From assembly GCA_023268255.1 (NCBI GenBank), contig JALNJX010000003.1, forward strand, positions 1 to 64,000: a stretch of DNA of 64,000 nucleotides, given 5' to 3'. This stretch comes from Candidatus Wolframiiraptor sinensis (GTDB lineage Archaea; Thermoproteota; Nitrososphaeria_A; Caldarchaeales; Wolframiiraptoraceae). A program made the position numbers and the translations under genes. This document shows, piece by piece, positions 16,455 to 25,073 of this stretch (its first letter is position 1; each line of letters starts with the position of its first letter). The notes under the pieces are model-generated. The model did not search any database, had not been told where the DNA came from, and saw nothing but the letters and a program-made list of their open reading frames with translations.

Positions 16455-17939
16455 TTGAAACGTGAAGCATTAGCGAGAAAGATAATCGAGAAGGCCACGA
16501 GGAGAGGTTACACCGTTACCAAGGGCGCTTTAAGGCTCTTGGAACAGGCCGAGGCTCCCCTAGAGGTGCTGGATGAGGCGATGCACAGACTGGAAAGAAG
16601 CGGCGCGATGATAATTGACGAGCTGCTCCTAATGGAGTTGCTGAAAGCGAGAAGGGAGTCTCGAGAAATGGGGGTGGCCGAGGAAGGAGAGGAAGTGGCT
16701 GAAGCTGCTGAGGAGCTCGAAGAGCTCAGCATAGAAGTTGATGAGCGCTTTCTCAGGGAGTGGAGGATACAGGGCGCATCCGAGGAATTCCAAAGATATT
16801 TTTTGAGCAGGTATGAGAAGCTTTCTAGGATTCTTCGGGAAAGGCTCGGAAGCGCGGTCTCGTTGAGGGAGGCCATGAGGCTCCGGGAATCGCAAGAAGC
16901 CAGCATCATAGTGATGCTCCTCGAGAAGCATGACTCGAAGAAAGCGTGGATACTAAGGGTGGATGATCCTAGCGGAGAGCACAGGATAATAGTGCCGAAG
17001 GAGGGCGTTTCCGGCGATAGCCCGGAGCAGCTGCTGCAGGATGTGGTGTTCGGGGCCAGGATCGTTAAGAACGGCGACGCGCTCATCGCGAGGGAGCTAA
17101 TACTCCCGGATGTGGCCGCGGAGCGGCTGGAGAAAGCCGCCAGAGACGCGCTCATCTGCATGATCTCGGATATACACGTGGGGAGCAAGCACTTCAGGGA
17201 GGATCTCTTCGAGAACTTTCTCGACTGGATCAATCGCGATGGAGACCCTGAGGCCAGAAACGTCAGGATCTTGATAATCGCTGGAGACATTGTGGATGGA
17301 GCCGGCGTATATCCGAACCAGCATAAGGAGCTCGAGGTCTTCTCGGTTGAGGAGCAGCTCAAGAAGATGTCAAGACTTCTATCAGAGATCCCGGAGCGCG
17401 TCAAGTTAGTAATAGGCCCGGGAAACCATGACCCGGTTCAGCGAGCTCTTCCCCAGCCCCCGCTCCCAGAAAAGTATCGCGCGATTCTCGAGAAATCCGG
17501 CAGGAGCATGATCTTCGTGGGGAACCCCGCCTGGATGACCATCGACGGGAGAACGTTTCTGGTGTATCATGGACAGGGGCTGGATGACATAATACAGAGC
17601 GTTCCCGGCTTCTCGCACAGCAACTTGGAAAGGGATCTTGGAGATTTACTGAAGCTGGTGCTCAGGTGCAGGCATCTATGCCCGATCTACGGCGAGACCA
17701 CGCCCATAATCCCGACGCCCGAGGACCTGCTCGTGGTGGATCGCGTTCCCCACGTCTTCCACACGGGCCACGTCCACGTCGCATACGCAGGATCATACCG
17801 CGGCGTAAGAATCGTGAACTCGGGAACATGGCAGGAGCAGACAAGCTATCAAAGAGGGGTCGGCCTTGAGCCGACGGTGGGGGTCATGGCCCTAGTAAAC
17901 CTCAGAGATCTCTCAATAAAGCTCAGAAGATTCGCCTAA
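16455..17939 (+). CDS. dp1: DNA polymerase D small subunit DP1 (3'-5' exonuclease)
   Basis: A 494-residue protein starting at TTG. After a helical N-terminus (residues 1-75, resembling the DP2-interacting/helical domain) and an OB fold, residues 225-490 form a calcineurin-like phosphoesterase with all metal motifs: SDIHVGSKH, IAGDIVDG, GPGNHDP, YHGQ and HTGHVHVAYAG. This is the active proofreading exonuclease, unlike eukaryotic B-subunits. It follows cdc6 as in Thermococcales; the large subunit DP2 is not in the window. Confidence 0.93.
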   Translation: MKREALARKIIEKATRRGYTVTKGALRLLEQAEAPLEVLDEAMHRLERSGAMIIDELLLMELLKARRESREMGVAEEGEEVAEAAEELEELSIEVDERFLREWRIQGASEEFQRYFLSRYEKLSRILRERLGSAVSLREAMRLRESQEASIIVMLLEKHDSKKAWILRVDDPSGEHRIIVPKEGVSGDSPEQLLQDVVFGARIVKNGDALIARELILPDVAAERLEKAARDALICMISDIHVGSKHFREDLFENFLDWINRDGDPEARNVRILIIAGDIVDGAGVYPNQHKELEVFSVEEQLKKMSRLLSEIPERVKLVIGPGNHDPVQRALPQPPLPEKYRAILEKSGRSMIFVGNPAWMTIDGRTFLVYHGQGLDDIIQSVPGFSHSNLERDLGDLLKLVLRCRHLCPIYGETTPIIPTPEDLLVVDRVPHVFHTGHVHVAYAGSYRGVRIVNSGTWQEQTSYQRGVGLEPTVGVMALVNLRDLSIKLRRFA

Positions 17940-17980
17940 GCGCCCTGCATAATCTATTGGAGAATTCGCCGGAATATTCT

Positions 17981-19162
17981 CTAAAGCTTCTCCCCAAAGT
18001 ATTTCTCCGAAGCGTTTTTAACCCGCTCAAGGAAGGGCAGATCGGCATAGACCCTGATCACGATATACATTCTCGAAGTGAACTCTAGTAGCGGTGAGGA
18101 ATATTCCACGGGCCTCAGCTCGCCGTGTCTCTCCTCGTAGAAAGCTATCCTCTCACTATCCCTGAAGGGGAGTGGGGTTATGTATGGCGTGTCGAGCCAG
18201 ATTCTATCCTCCGGAACGCCTGAAAGCGACGAAATCTCACCTATAACCTGCTCTGGGCTCCTCAGGATCTCCGCCGGAACCTCCTCCTCCCTGAGCCTCA
18301 ACTCGTAAGCGACCTTCGGTATGATCCTCCTCTCGATCCTATCTATTATCCACCGAGTCTTGTCATTGGACTTCATGAGACACCAGATCGTGTAGTCGTC
18401 GTGGCTGAGATACTCCTCGACGCTCATGCTCGGGAGGCCTGAGACCTCTTCCAAGAGCTTTGCGCCCGAGAGGAAAAGCATTTGAGCGGCCCTCGCCGTA
18501 TGGTGAAGATAGATGTTCATGAAGTTCTGATACCTCGCCAGGGCCATCTCCTCGACCGCTCCCACGGCGTTTATGTTGATCGCCAGCTTTCCATCCACGA
18601 GCCTGCTCCTGAGAACTATCCTCCTGACGTCTATCAGGCCATAAGGCGCGCCGGTGAAATATGAGTCGCGGACGAGGAAGTCGAGCTTATCCGCGTCTAT
18701 TGGCCCGCTTATCACCGTGGACTCCGGCACCCTCCCCTCAACCACGCTTATAACATCTTTCAAGGCGATTCCGCACTTCTCAACCGCGTCCCCGAGCTCC
18801 GGATCCTCCTCGAGAACTTTTGCGGTCATGGCTTCGTGATTCGATCCAGCCCTCTCCAATATCGCCTCGAAGAGGTGGGAGTAGGGAGTGTGGCCCACGT
18901 CATGGATAAGCCCGGCGATCCTCAGAACCCTCACTTTATACTCGTCCAGCCCTAGGCTCCTCGCAAACTCCCCGGCGAGATGCATGCACCCGAGCGAGTG
19001 GTCGAACCTGCTATGCCTTGCGCCCGGATAAACCAGGTGTACGAATGGAAGCTGGCTTATCCTCCTAAGCCTCTGAACAGCCCTAGTATCGATCACCTGA
19101 AGCTCCTCGCCTGAGACTTCGATGTACCCGTGAACGGGATCCTTGATCAGCTTGAGGGGCAA
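17981..19162 (-). CDS. HD-domain phosphohydrolase (dNTPase-like)
   Basis: A 393-residue protein with the dGTPase-like HD architecture: DPVHGYIEV at the N-terminus, then RHSRFDHSLG, LIHDVGHTPYSH (HD metal pair at about residue 86) and a downstream aspartate (IDADKLDFLVRDSY). This matches the SAMHD1-like archaeal/bacterial group that hydrolyses (d)NTPs. It is transcribed together with or just after tmk (35 bases apart), which suggests a role in nucleotide pool control. Confidence 0.82.
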   Translation of the reverse strand: MPLKLIKDPVHGYIEVSGEELQVIDTRAVQRLRRISQLPFVHLVYPGARHSRFDHSLGCMHLAGEFARSLGLDEYKVRVLRIAGLIHDVGHTPYSHLFEAILERAGSNHEAMTAKVLEEDPELGDAVEKCGIALKDVISVVEGRVPESTVISGPIDADKLDFLVRDSYFTGAPYGLIDVRRIVLRSRLVDGKLAININAVGAVEEMALARYQNFMNIYLHHTARAAQMLFLSGAKLLEEVSGLPSMSVEEYLSHDDYTIWCLMKSNDKTRWIIDRIERRIIPKVAYELRLREEEVPAEILRSPEQVIGEISSLSGVPEDRIWLDTPYITPLPFRDSERIAFYEERHGELRPVEYSSPLLEFTSRMYIVIRVYADLPFLERVKNASEKYFGEKL

Positions 19163-19197
19163 CCCGCGAGAAGACTAGCCGGCGCCCGATAAAAATA

Positions 19198-19797
19198 CTA
19201 TCGCCGATCACTCAGGGCTCTCTCAACAATCGAGGCCACCTCCGAGAAAACCTCATTCACGGGCCCTCTTGCATCGACCCTGACAAGCTCACCCCTACCC
19301 ACGTACTCGAGATACTTCTCCCTAACGCGCTCCAAGAAGGCCTCGTCCTCGAATCTACTCCTCTTTCTCCGCCTCCTCAGCCTATTAAGGCCCTCAGAGG
19401 CGCCGATATCGAGGTAGATCCCGAGATCAGGTCTCCTCGCGAACTTGTTTATCTCCTCAACCCACTCCTGCTCTCCCGTCGCGACCGACTGGTATGCGAG
19501 CGATGAGTGGAGATATCTATCCGAGACCACGATGAAGCCCTTCTCGAGGAGGGGCATTATCACGCGCTCGAGGTGATGAAGCCTATCAGCCGCGAAGAGA
19601 AGCGCCTCCACCCTCGAATCAACGCGCCTCGCGTAGGCCATGGATCTCAGGATTTTACCAAATGGCCCGCTAGTCGGCTCACAGGTATAGCGCGCTTCAA
19701 AACCCCTCTTCCCGAGCCACTCGACGAGAAGCCTCGCTTGCGTCGTCTTCCCCGACCCATCTATACCCTCAACCGCGATCAAGAATCCAGCCGGCAT
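19198..19797 (-). CDS. tmk: Thymidylate kinase
   Basis: Phosphorylates dTMP to dTDP. In 199 residues the P-loop EGIDGSGKTTQA (residues 10-21), the DRY motif (SDRYLHSSLAYQ, about 92) and the LID region with RRRRKRSRFE are all visible. Probably co-transcribed with the downstream HD phosphohydrolase. Confidence 0.92.
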   Translation of the reverse strand: MPAGFLIAVEGIDGSGKTTQARLLVEWLGKRGFEARYTCEPTSGPFGKILRSMAYARRVDSRVEALLFAADRLHHLERVIMPLLEKGFIVVSDRYLHSSLAYQSVATGEQEWVEEINKFARRPDLGIYLDIGASEGLNRLRRRRKRSRFEDEAFLERVREKYLEYVGRGELVRVDARGPVNEVFSEVASIVERALSDRR

Positions 19798-20003
19798 TCA
19801 GAGTAGCATCCCAGCTTTGACAAAATAAATTATTTGCCCCCACGCGCTGCTCGGCCGAAGTGCGATGAAGGAGATCTCGCCACCGACTAGCTTAGAAGGA
19901 TGGGGACGAATTCCCAGATCACCGTAGAGAGGACATTCTGACGATGCGGGAGATACGATTCAAAAACTCATGCACTTTCCGAAGAGCATAGAGAATGAGA
20001 ATG

Positions 20004-20088
20004 CGCGGCGGGCGGGATTTGAACCCGCGAGGCCCATCGGGCCACAGGCTTAGCAGGCCTGCCCCCTACCAGGCTAGGGAACCGCCGC
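20004..20088 (-). tRNA. tRNA-Ser (GCT)
   Basis: GCGGCGG pairs with CCGCCGC, the T arm is GCGGGTTCAAATCCCGC, and the anticodon stem GCAGGC...GCCTGT encloses CTGCTAA with anticodon GCT. A long variable arm (GGCCCGATGGGCC) confirms the serine type. CCA is not encoded. Its first 21 bases plus 4 upstream bases recur imperfectly at 21773-21797. Confidence 0.92.
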
Positions 20089-20092
20089 ATCG
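20068..20092. repeat. Putative attachment repeat, left copy (tRNA-Ser 5' end)
   Basis: 25 bases covering the tRNA-Ser 5' end and four bases upstream match 21773-21797 in 22 positions. ACCGCCGCATCG is identical in both. They enclose an integrase remnant and an AT-richer gene, as expected of an island inserted at the 5' end of a tRNA gene. Confidence 0.5.
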
Positions 20093-20141
20093 GTGAATTC
20101 CCTACCCAGGTGCTGGTGTTTTGGGTAGGGATTCATCACCG
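20090..20141. repeat. Long inverted repeat beside tRNA-Ser
   Basis: CGGTGAATTCCCTACCCA at 20091 onward is answered by TGGGTAGGGATTC and ATCACCG up to 20141, forming a hairpin of about 18 pairs with two small bulges and a 13-base loop. It abuts the tRNA-Ser 5' end, so it could be an island end, or a terminator for rightward transcripts on the minus side. Confidence 0.5.
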
Positions 20142-20178
20142 AAAAGATCGCTATCCCGCGATTTAGACGTTTCGGTTT

Positions 20179-20475
20179 GTGAGGGTTTTGAGGGCGAAAT
20201 CGGAGGGCACGAATAGAAATTATAGAGGTGCGGTGAAGGCGTTCGTGGAGGTTTGCGGTTTCAAAAGCCTTCGAGAGGCCGCTTCAAAGGCGGATGAGAA
20301 ATCGGCTATACTTCCACGGGGTCAAGAGCTTCCTAGAGCTATTCGAGAAGAACATCAACTGGAATAGGGTCTCGAGACCTGCTACCCCCTAAGAAGAACG
20401 TCAGATTCGGAGAAGCGGTTCTGAAGGCCGTTGTCGAGGAAGTTCTGAAACATCTCAGCCTACAAAAAGATTAGC
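20179..20475 (+). pseudogene. Integrase (tyrosine recombinase) N-terminal remnant
   Basis: From the GTG at 20179 the frame gives NRNYRGAVKAFVEVCGFKS and breaks after KADEKSAI. Another frame then continues HGVKSFLELFEKNINW and, after a stop, KKNVRFGEAVLKAVVEEVL. Together this resembles the SAM-like N-terminal domain of archaeal tyrosine recombinases. The catalytic domain (R...HxxR...Y) is absent. The gene is therefore dead, but its place beside a tRNA with duplicated ends fits an old integration. 20476-20789 holds no recognisable gene. Confidence 0.5.
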
Positions 20476-20789
20476 GGTTTGGTTGATCTGGGCGTCCGGC
20501 CCCGGGTTCACGGCTTCAGGATCGGCGCGAACCCCTTGGTCATGATGCTCTTCGGAGGTCAAGCCTAAAACCCGCTTCTACGCGGTACAAACTAGGAAAG
20601 AAACTCTGATACCTCAGCTAATGCCAATAATCTAAGAAGTCAGTAGAATAGATCATCTGATTGATGATTATTGTTCATACTCTATGCTGTATAATAGTAG
20701 AATGAAGGTTTTGACGACGCTCACCTAGAAAGCGTCAGATTCTCAGAACTAATACTTGTTAGTACATTTCTTCCTATTTCTCTTCCACG

Positions 20790-21530
20790 ATGACTCAGGA
20801 TTTCATCATTGTTATTATTGGTTTACTCATTCTTGCTACGATCTCAGGGATGCTAGGGCTTGGCGTTGCTTTTGCAGCGGTGCATTCCTTGGACTATTTC
20901 TTCCCCGACCTTATTCATCAAGTACAGCCCCTCAGCCTTCTGCTGAATGGTGTAACTGCGATGTTTTCCGCTTACGGTTTTGCGAGGAGCGGCTTTGTAG
21001 ATTGGAGGAAGGCCATCATGCTGGCGATCGTAACAACTCTATCCGCGCCTATCGGAGCTTATCTTGTACAGTTTATAGACCAGGTCTACGTGTGGCTTGT
21101 CTATTTTGTCTCAGTCATGTACCTTGCATATAGATTGTTCAAGCCTGTTAAAGAACGCATGGGTAAAGAGAATTTCAGAGTAGCAATTATACTCGCTATC
21201 CCGATCTCAATACTTTCTGGGTTTCTCGGCGTCGGCCCTGGATTTCTACTTATGCCAACTCTTATCCTAGTTGGATTTGACCTGAAGAGGGCTGCCGGCA
21301 TAAACGCGTTTGCGGTAACTCCTCCTTCATTTTCATCTCTTATACCGCATTTACCGACCGCCCAATGGAATATCACGTTGACGTTGTCACTTCTCGTGGT
21401 AGGAGCACTTGGGTCTTTTGCTGGTGCGAGGATTACGAGCCTTTATATTCCGAGTAAAAGAATTAAACAAATCTTCGGGATCCTCATAGTGGTTATGACA
21501 CTCTACAAGATATATACTTTAGTTAGATAA
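20790..21530 (+). CDS. TauE/SafE-family anion (sulfite) exporter
   Basis: A 246-residue membrane protein with about eight helices in two repeats. The duplicated signature is visible as GMLGLGVAFA near residue 18 and GFLGVGPGFLLMPTLI near residue 150. Family members export sulfite, sulfoacetate or related organosulfur anions. Codon use is more AT-rich than in neighbouring genes, and it lies between the two tRNA-Ser 5' repeats, so horizontal acquisition is likely. The substrate is unknown. Confidence 0.82.
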   Translation: MTQDFIIVIIGLLILATISGMLGLGVAFAAVHSLDYFFPDLIHQVQPLSLLLNGVTAMFSAYGFARSGFVDWRKAIMLAIVTTLSAPIGAYLVQFIDQVYVWLVYFVSVMYLAYRLFKPVKERMGKENFRVAIILAIPISILSGFLGVGPGFLLMPTLILVGFDLKRAAGINAFAVTPPSFSSLIPHLPTAQWNITLTLSLLVVGALGSFAGARITSLYIPSKRIKQIFGILIVVMTLYKIYTLVR

Positions 21531-21932
21531 CATCCCTCAACCATAGGGCATGTATGGAATCTTCAAATAATCTAGCTTCTTAACCTCGTTGCTTATCTTG
21601 ATAATCAAAGGCATACCACTTATAACTTGGGCATACTGCATTTATCTAAGGGAAGCGTTCTCAATTGCTTGCTTAGATCGGCGCTCAAGATTTCAATCAT
21701 CCTTTAATGGTCAGCCTGGGGGGCAAGACGTAAATAACGATCGTGGGTAGAGAGGCCGAGAATGTTATTTTAACCAGGTTGGGGGACCGCCGCATCGAGC
21801 TCCTAATTCGATTTCCTCGTGGGCAGAATTAAAGGTTTCAGCAGCTCTTCTTTATTTGTTGTTTTTAAGTCTTGGCGGTTAATCTTTTAACCGAGCCTTT
21901 GCAGGACATTATCCAGGTCAGGTGGATAGGGG
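21531..21932. other. AT-richer spacer holding the tRNA-Ser fragment
   Basis: About 400 bases without a convincing gene on either strand. It contains the displaced tRNA-Ser 5' end at 21773-21797 and, near 21855-21890, AT-rich stretches (GTTGTTTTTAAG, TTAATCTTTTAA) that could serve as promoter for the DUF211 gene. Confidence 0.5.
21773..21797. repeat. Putative attachment repeat, right copy (displaced tRNA-Ser 5' fragment)
   Basis: On the minus strand this reads as a tRNA 5' end, GCGGCGGTCCCCCAACCTGGT, and then diverges with no anticodon or T arm. It matches the functional tRNA-Ser 5' end in 22 of 25 positions and likely marks the original attachment site. Confidence 0.5.
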
Positions 21933-22193
21933 GTGTCTAAACGCCCTTCCTTGTCTAGGCTCGTCCTTGACGTGCTGAAGCCGCATATCCCGGATCTCAT
22001 CGAGTTCTGCAAATCGCTTTCAGAGGTTGATGGTGTGAGAAAGGTCTCGGCAGTCGTCATGGAGGTTGACGCGGAGACCGATACCGTGAAAATCACGGTC
22101 GAGGGAAGGGAGATAGACTTCGAGGCATTGAAGGAGCGGGTGAGGGGGATGGGCGGCGCGATTCACAGCGTGGATGAGGTGGTTTTCGAGTAG
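21933..22193 (+). CDS. DUF211 protein
   Basis: An 86-residue protein starting at GTG. LVLDVLKPHIPDLIEFCKSL, KVSAVVMEVDAETDTVKIT and GGAIHSVDEVV are the conserved DUF211 segments; the fold is a small ferredoxin-like domain. It sits 12 bases before a VIT1/CCC1-like transporter gene, a pairing that suggests a metal-responsive or accessory role. The biochemical function is not known. Confidence 0.85.
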   Translation: MSKRPSLSRLVLDVLKPHIPDLIEFCKSLSEVDGVRKVSAVVMEVDAETDTVKITVEGREIDFEALKERVRGMGGAIHSVDEVVFE

Positions 22194-22205
22194 AAAAGGT
22201 GGTGA

Positions 22206-22796
22206 ATGAGAATGTTCAGGAGCACGATCTCGCGAATACTAAGATACTCGGGCGCCGGGGAGTTCTCGAGAAGATACGCGGTGATGAACGCGTTCGACGG
22301 GGTCGTTGCGATCCTCGGGATAGTTCTCGGCTCGACGCTGCTTGGTGAGGCGAGCGCGGGCAATATAATCGCCGCCGGAGTTGGCGCGCTAGTGGCCATG
22401 GGCGTTTCCGGCGTGAGCGGGACATACATGGCCGAGAGGGCGGAGCAGGAGAGGAAGCTAAAGGAGATCGAGGAGGCGATGCTCACGAAGCTTAACGGCT
22501 CGATTATAGCCGAGGCAAGGAAGAGGGCGGCGATCTTCTCCGCGATAGTGGATGCCCTCGCTGCGATTTTAGCCGGCTTGATCCCGTTATCACCCTACCT
22601 AGCTGCTCTCTCCGGCCTGCTAACCCTAGACCTAGCCTTCCACATGTCAGTAGGCGTATCCCTGGCCTTCCTATTCACTTTGGGCGTCTTCTTGGGGAAG
22701 ATCGCGAGGAATAACCTGATAATTTCCGGACTCAAGTCTCTCGCGATAGGAGTGGCGACTATTCTCCTGATAACGCTGCTGAATCTAATCCTTTAA
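22206..22796 (+). CDS. VIT1/CCC1-family metal transporter
   Basis: A 196-residue protein with five predicted helices. The first pair carries NAFDGVVAILGIVLG and GVGALVAMGVSGVSGTYMAE, the VIT1 signature with the DG and GTYxAE motifs, separated from the later helices by a cytoplasmic helix EQERKLKEIEEAML. Family members move Fe2+ or Mn2+ out of the cytosol. Its 3' end overlaps the convergent mtnA gene by 38 bases. Confidence 0.8.
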   Translation: MRMFRSTISRILRYSGAGEFSRRYAVMNAFDGVVAILGIVLGSTLLGEASAGNIIAAGVGALVAMGVSGVSGTYMAERAEQERKLKEIEEAMLTKLNGSIIAEARKRAAIFSAIVDALAAILAGLIPLSPYLAALSGLLTLDLAFHMSVGVSLAFLFTLGVFLGKIARNNLIISGLKSLAIGVATILLITLLNLIL

Positions 22797-23805
22797 GCTC
22801 CTCAGGCCTGTAAACACCCCTCTCCGTGATGATGCACGTTACCAGCTCCGGCGGCGTAATGTCGAAGGCCGGGTTCCAGGCCTCAACCCCCTCGGGCGCT
22901 ATCCGCTTTCCGCCGATGTAGAGAACCTCTCTCGGATCTCTCTCCTCGATTACAACGTCCTCGAGCCCGCTCTTGAAGTCTATCGTAGATGTCGGCGCGG
23001 CGACAAGGAATGGTATCCCGTGATGCTTCGCGCATATCGCGTGGCATAATGTCCCGATCTTGTTTATTACGTGGCCCGTCTTGGCGAGTATCCTGTCCGC
23101 CCCGACTATCACCTTATCGACTTCCCCGCGCTGCATGAGGAACGCCGCCATGTTGTCCGTTATCAGCTTAACGGGTATTCCATCTCTCAAAAGCTCCCAT
23201 GCTGTGAGTCTCGCGCCCTGAAGTTTCGGCCGGGTCTCACACGCGTAAACAATCACCTTCTTGCCTTGAGCGTGCGCTGCCCTTATCACCCCGAGAGCAG
23301 TCCCGTAGCCCGCGGTAGCGAGAGCGCCTGCGTTGCAGTGAGTCAGTATGCGATCCCCATCCTCAATCAGTCTCGCGCCGTTCTCGCCTATCTTCCTATT
23401 CGCCTCGATATCCTCCCGCATGATTCTGAGAGCCTCCTCCACGAGCCTAGACCTCATCTCCTCAACCGACTCAGAGGATTCGGCGGTCTTCATCATTCTA
23501 TCGAGTGCCCAGAATAGGTTCACGGCGGTGGGCCTGCTGCTCCCAAGCACCTCGCAGCTTCTCCTAAGCTGCTCTAGAATCTTCTCGCGGGTCTTGGCCT
23601 TGGAGTGGTAAGCTGTTAGCGCGATCCCCATCGCGGCCGCGACCCCTATCGCGGGAGCCCCCCTTATCGCCATATCCCTTATGGCCTTGGCAACCTGCCT
23701 CGCCGTCCTGAGGCGGAGATACTTCACCCTATGAGGTAGAAGCCTTTGATCCAGGATCTCGACGACCCCATCCGACCATCTTATCGTTGAGATCTCTGAG
23801 ATCAT
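22759..23805 (-). CDS. mtnA: S-methyl-5-thioribose-1-phosphate isomerase (aIF2B-like)
   Basis: A 348-residue protein. RWSDGVVEILDQRLLP and MAIRGAPAIGVAAAMG at the N-terminus, the catalytic cysteine in THCNAGALATAGYG (about 159) and aspartate in VGADRI (about 238) identify MtnA of the methionine salvage pathway. Archaeal relatives act in the AMP pathway as ribose-1,5-bisphosphate isomerase, but the N-terminal signature favours MtnA. Confidence 0.88.
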   Translation of the reverse strand: MISEISTIRWSDGVVEILDQRLLPHRVKYLRLRTARQVAKAIRDMAIRGAPAIGVAAAMGIALTAYHSKAKTREKILEQLRRSCEVLGSSRPTAVNLFWALDRMMKTAESSESVEEMRSRLVEEALRIMREDIEANRKIGENGARLIEDGDRILTHCNAGALATAGYGTALGVIRAAHAQGKKVIVYACETRPKLQGARLTAWELLRDGIPVKLITDNMAAFLMQRGEVDKVIVGADRILAKTGHVINKIGTLCHAICAKHHGIPFLVAAPTSTIDFKSGLEDVVIEERDPREVLYIGGKRIAPEGVEAWNPAFDITPPELVTCIITERGVYRPEELKGLDSAALSGE

Positions 23806-23820
23806 CTTCAGGCGACCCTC

Positions 23821-24804
23821 TTATATGATGCTCTTTAAGTTTATGTCCACGACCTTTCCTGTCTCCATGGACTGGAGGATCGCCTCCGCGATGGCCACGG
23901 CCTTCAATCCATCGAGCGCGTCCACCATCGGCCTCCTGCCATTCGACACGCATTCTATGAAGTGCTGTAGCTCGAGCTTGAGGGGCTCCTCCTGCTTGAC
24001 TATCGGCTCGATCACCATGTCAGCCTTCTCGAGGGAGACTTCCTGCGTTAGGAACTTTATCGAGATGACGCCGCCGCTCCCTGTGAGCTCCATTTCCCTC
24101 TTCTTCCTAGGCGTGAGCCAGTTCGCCTCTATGAATGCCGCCTTCAAGCCGTTCTCGAATGAAAGTATAGCCTGAACATGATCCTCGAGCTCGTGGAATA
24201 GCCTTCCACCCCTCGCGTAAACCTGCATTGGATCCTTCTTCAAAATGAATCTCGTGAGATCTATGTCGTGGATCGCGGTGTCCTTGACCACGCCAACATC
24301 CCCAACCCTCTCCGGCCACCAGCCAATTCTCCTGCCATGAATCATCAGCACATCCCCTATCTCATCGGTCTCAAGAAGCTCCACGGCCTTCCTTACAGCC
24401 GGATTAAACCTCTCGATGAAGCCCGTCATGACTATCCTATTGCTCGAGTTCATCGCATCAATTATCTTGATGCAGCCGTCGATGCTGGAAGCCAGCGGCT
24501 TCTCAACGAAAGTGTGCAAGCCAACCTCGAGGGCCTTGACAGCGCACTCGGCGTGGGTGATGGATGGCGTGCAGATGGTTACGGCGTCGAGGTCTTCTCG
24601 ACCGATCATCTCGTCCAGGCTCACATAATATTTCTCCACGCCATACTCTCTCGCCACCCTCCTCGCCCTCTCCTCATTCACATCGCATATGGCTGAGATC
24701 GTTACGCCGAGGGACTTTAATACTCTTATGTGGTTTCTGCCCCAGGCTCCAACCCCCACAACACCGATCTTCAGATTCTCCTGCAAGCTCCTCGGATCCA
24801 CCAT
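23821..24804 (-). CDS. Gfo/Idh/MocA-family oxidoreductase
   Basis: A 327-residue NAD(P)-dependent sugar dehydrogenase. The Rossmann motif GVVGVGAWGRNHIRVL is at residues 14-29, followed by EKPLASS (catalytic lysine region) and the helix with DTAIHDIDL. Members oxidise UDP-sugars or inositols. It lies 14 bases downstream of a small membrane protein and a GPT-type phosphotransferase on the same strand, which suggests a role in nucleotide-sugar supply for glycan or polysaccharide assembly. Confidence 0.85.
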   Translation of the reverse strand: MVDPRSLQENLKIGVVGVGAWGRNHIRVLKSLGVTISAICDVNEERARRVAREYGVEKYYVSLDEMIGREDLDAVTICTPSITHAECAVKALEVGLHTFVEKPLASSIDGCIKIIDAMNSSNRIVMTGFIERFNPAVRKAVELLETDEIGDVLMIHGRRIGWWPERVGDVGVVKDTAIHDIDLTRFILKKDPMQVYARGGRLFHELEDHVQAILSFENGLKAAFIEANWLTPRKKREMELTGSGGVISIKFLTQEVSLEKADMVIEPIVKQEEPLKLELQHFIECVSNGRRPMVDALDGLKAVAIAEAILQSMETGKVVDINLKSII

Positions 24805-24818
24805 TAAGCCACCTGTTC

Positions 24819-25067
24819 TTAAATCTCCCGCTTTCTAGAAAGTAGAATCTTGTAAAGCCAGAGTCTCGTGAGCTTATACCATCCGAGAACCCAAGCTCCG
24901 GCGATTAGAAGCCCTAGAATCACTCTCGCTATGCTTATCAGAGTATCTCCAGGAAATTCCAGAGTGTATAATATCGTGATCGCCACTACGTAGCTTACTA
25001 GGAGAAGCGACGCCCAGATTATCAGCATGAGAACGATAATCGCGAGAACGTTTCTCGACAAGCTCAT
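24819..25067 (-). CDS. Small membrane protein between GPT and sugar dehydrogenase
   Basis: An 82-residue protein with two predicted membrane helices (residues 8-33 and 43-65) and a basic C-terminus (LLSRKREI). No family recognised. Spacing of 6 bases to the upstream GPT gene and 14 to the downstream dehydrogenase places it in the same operon. Confidence 0.65.
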   Translation of the reverse strand: MSLSRNVLAIIVLMLIIWASLLLVSYVVAITILYTLEFPGDTLISIARVILGLLIAGAWVLGWYKLTRLWLYKILLSRKREI

Positions 25068-25073
25068 CCAGCA

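Noticed and set aside
22759-22796. Truncation or misassembly at the VIT1-mtnA overlap
   Set aside because: Both protein ends look natural; convergent overlaps of 4-38 bases occur repeatedly in this compact genome.
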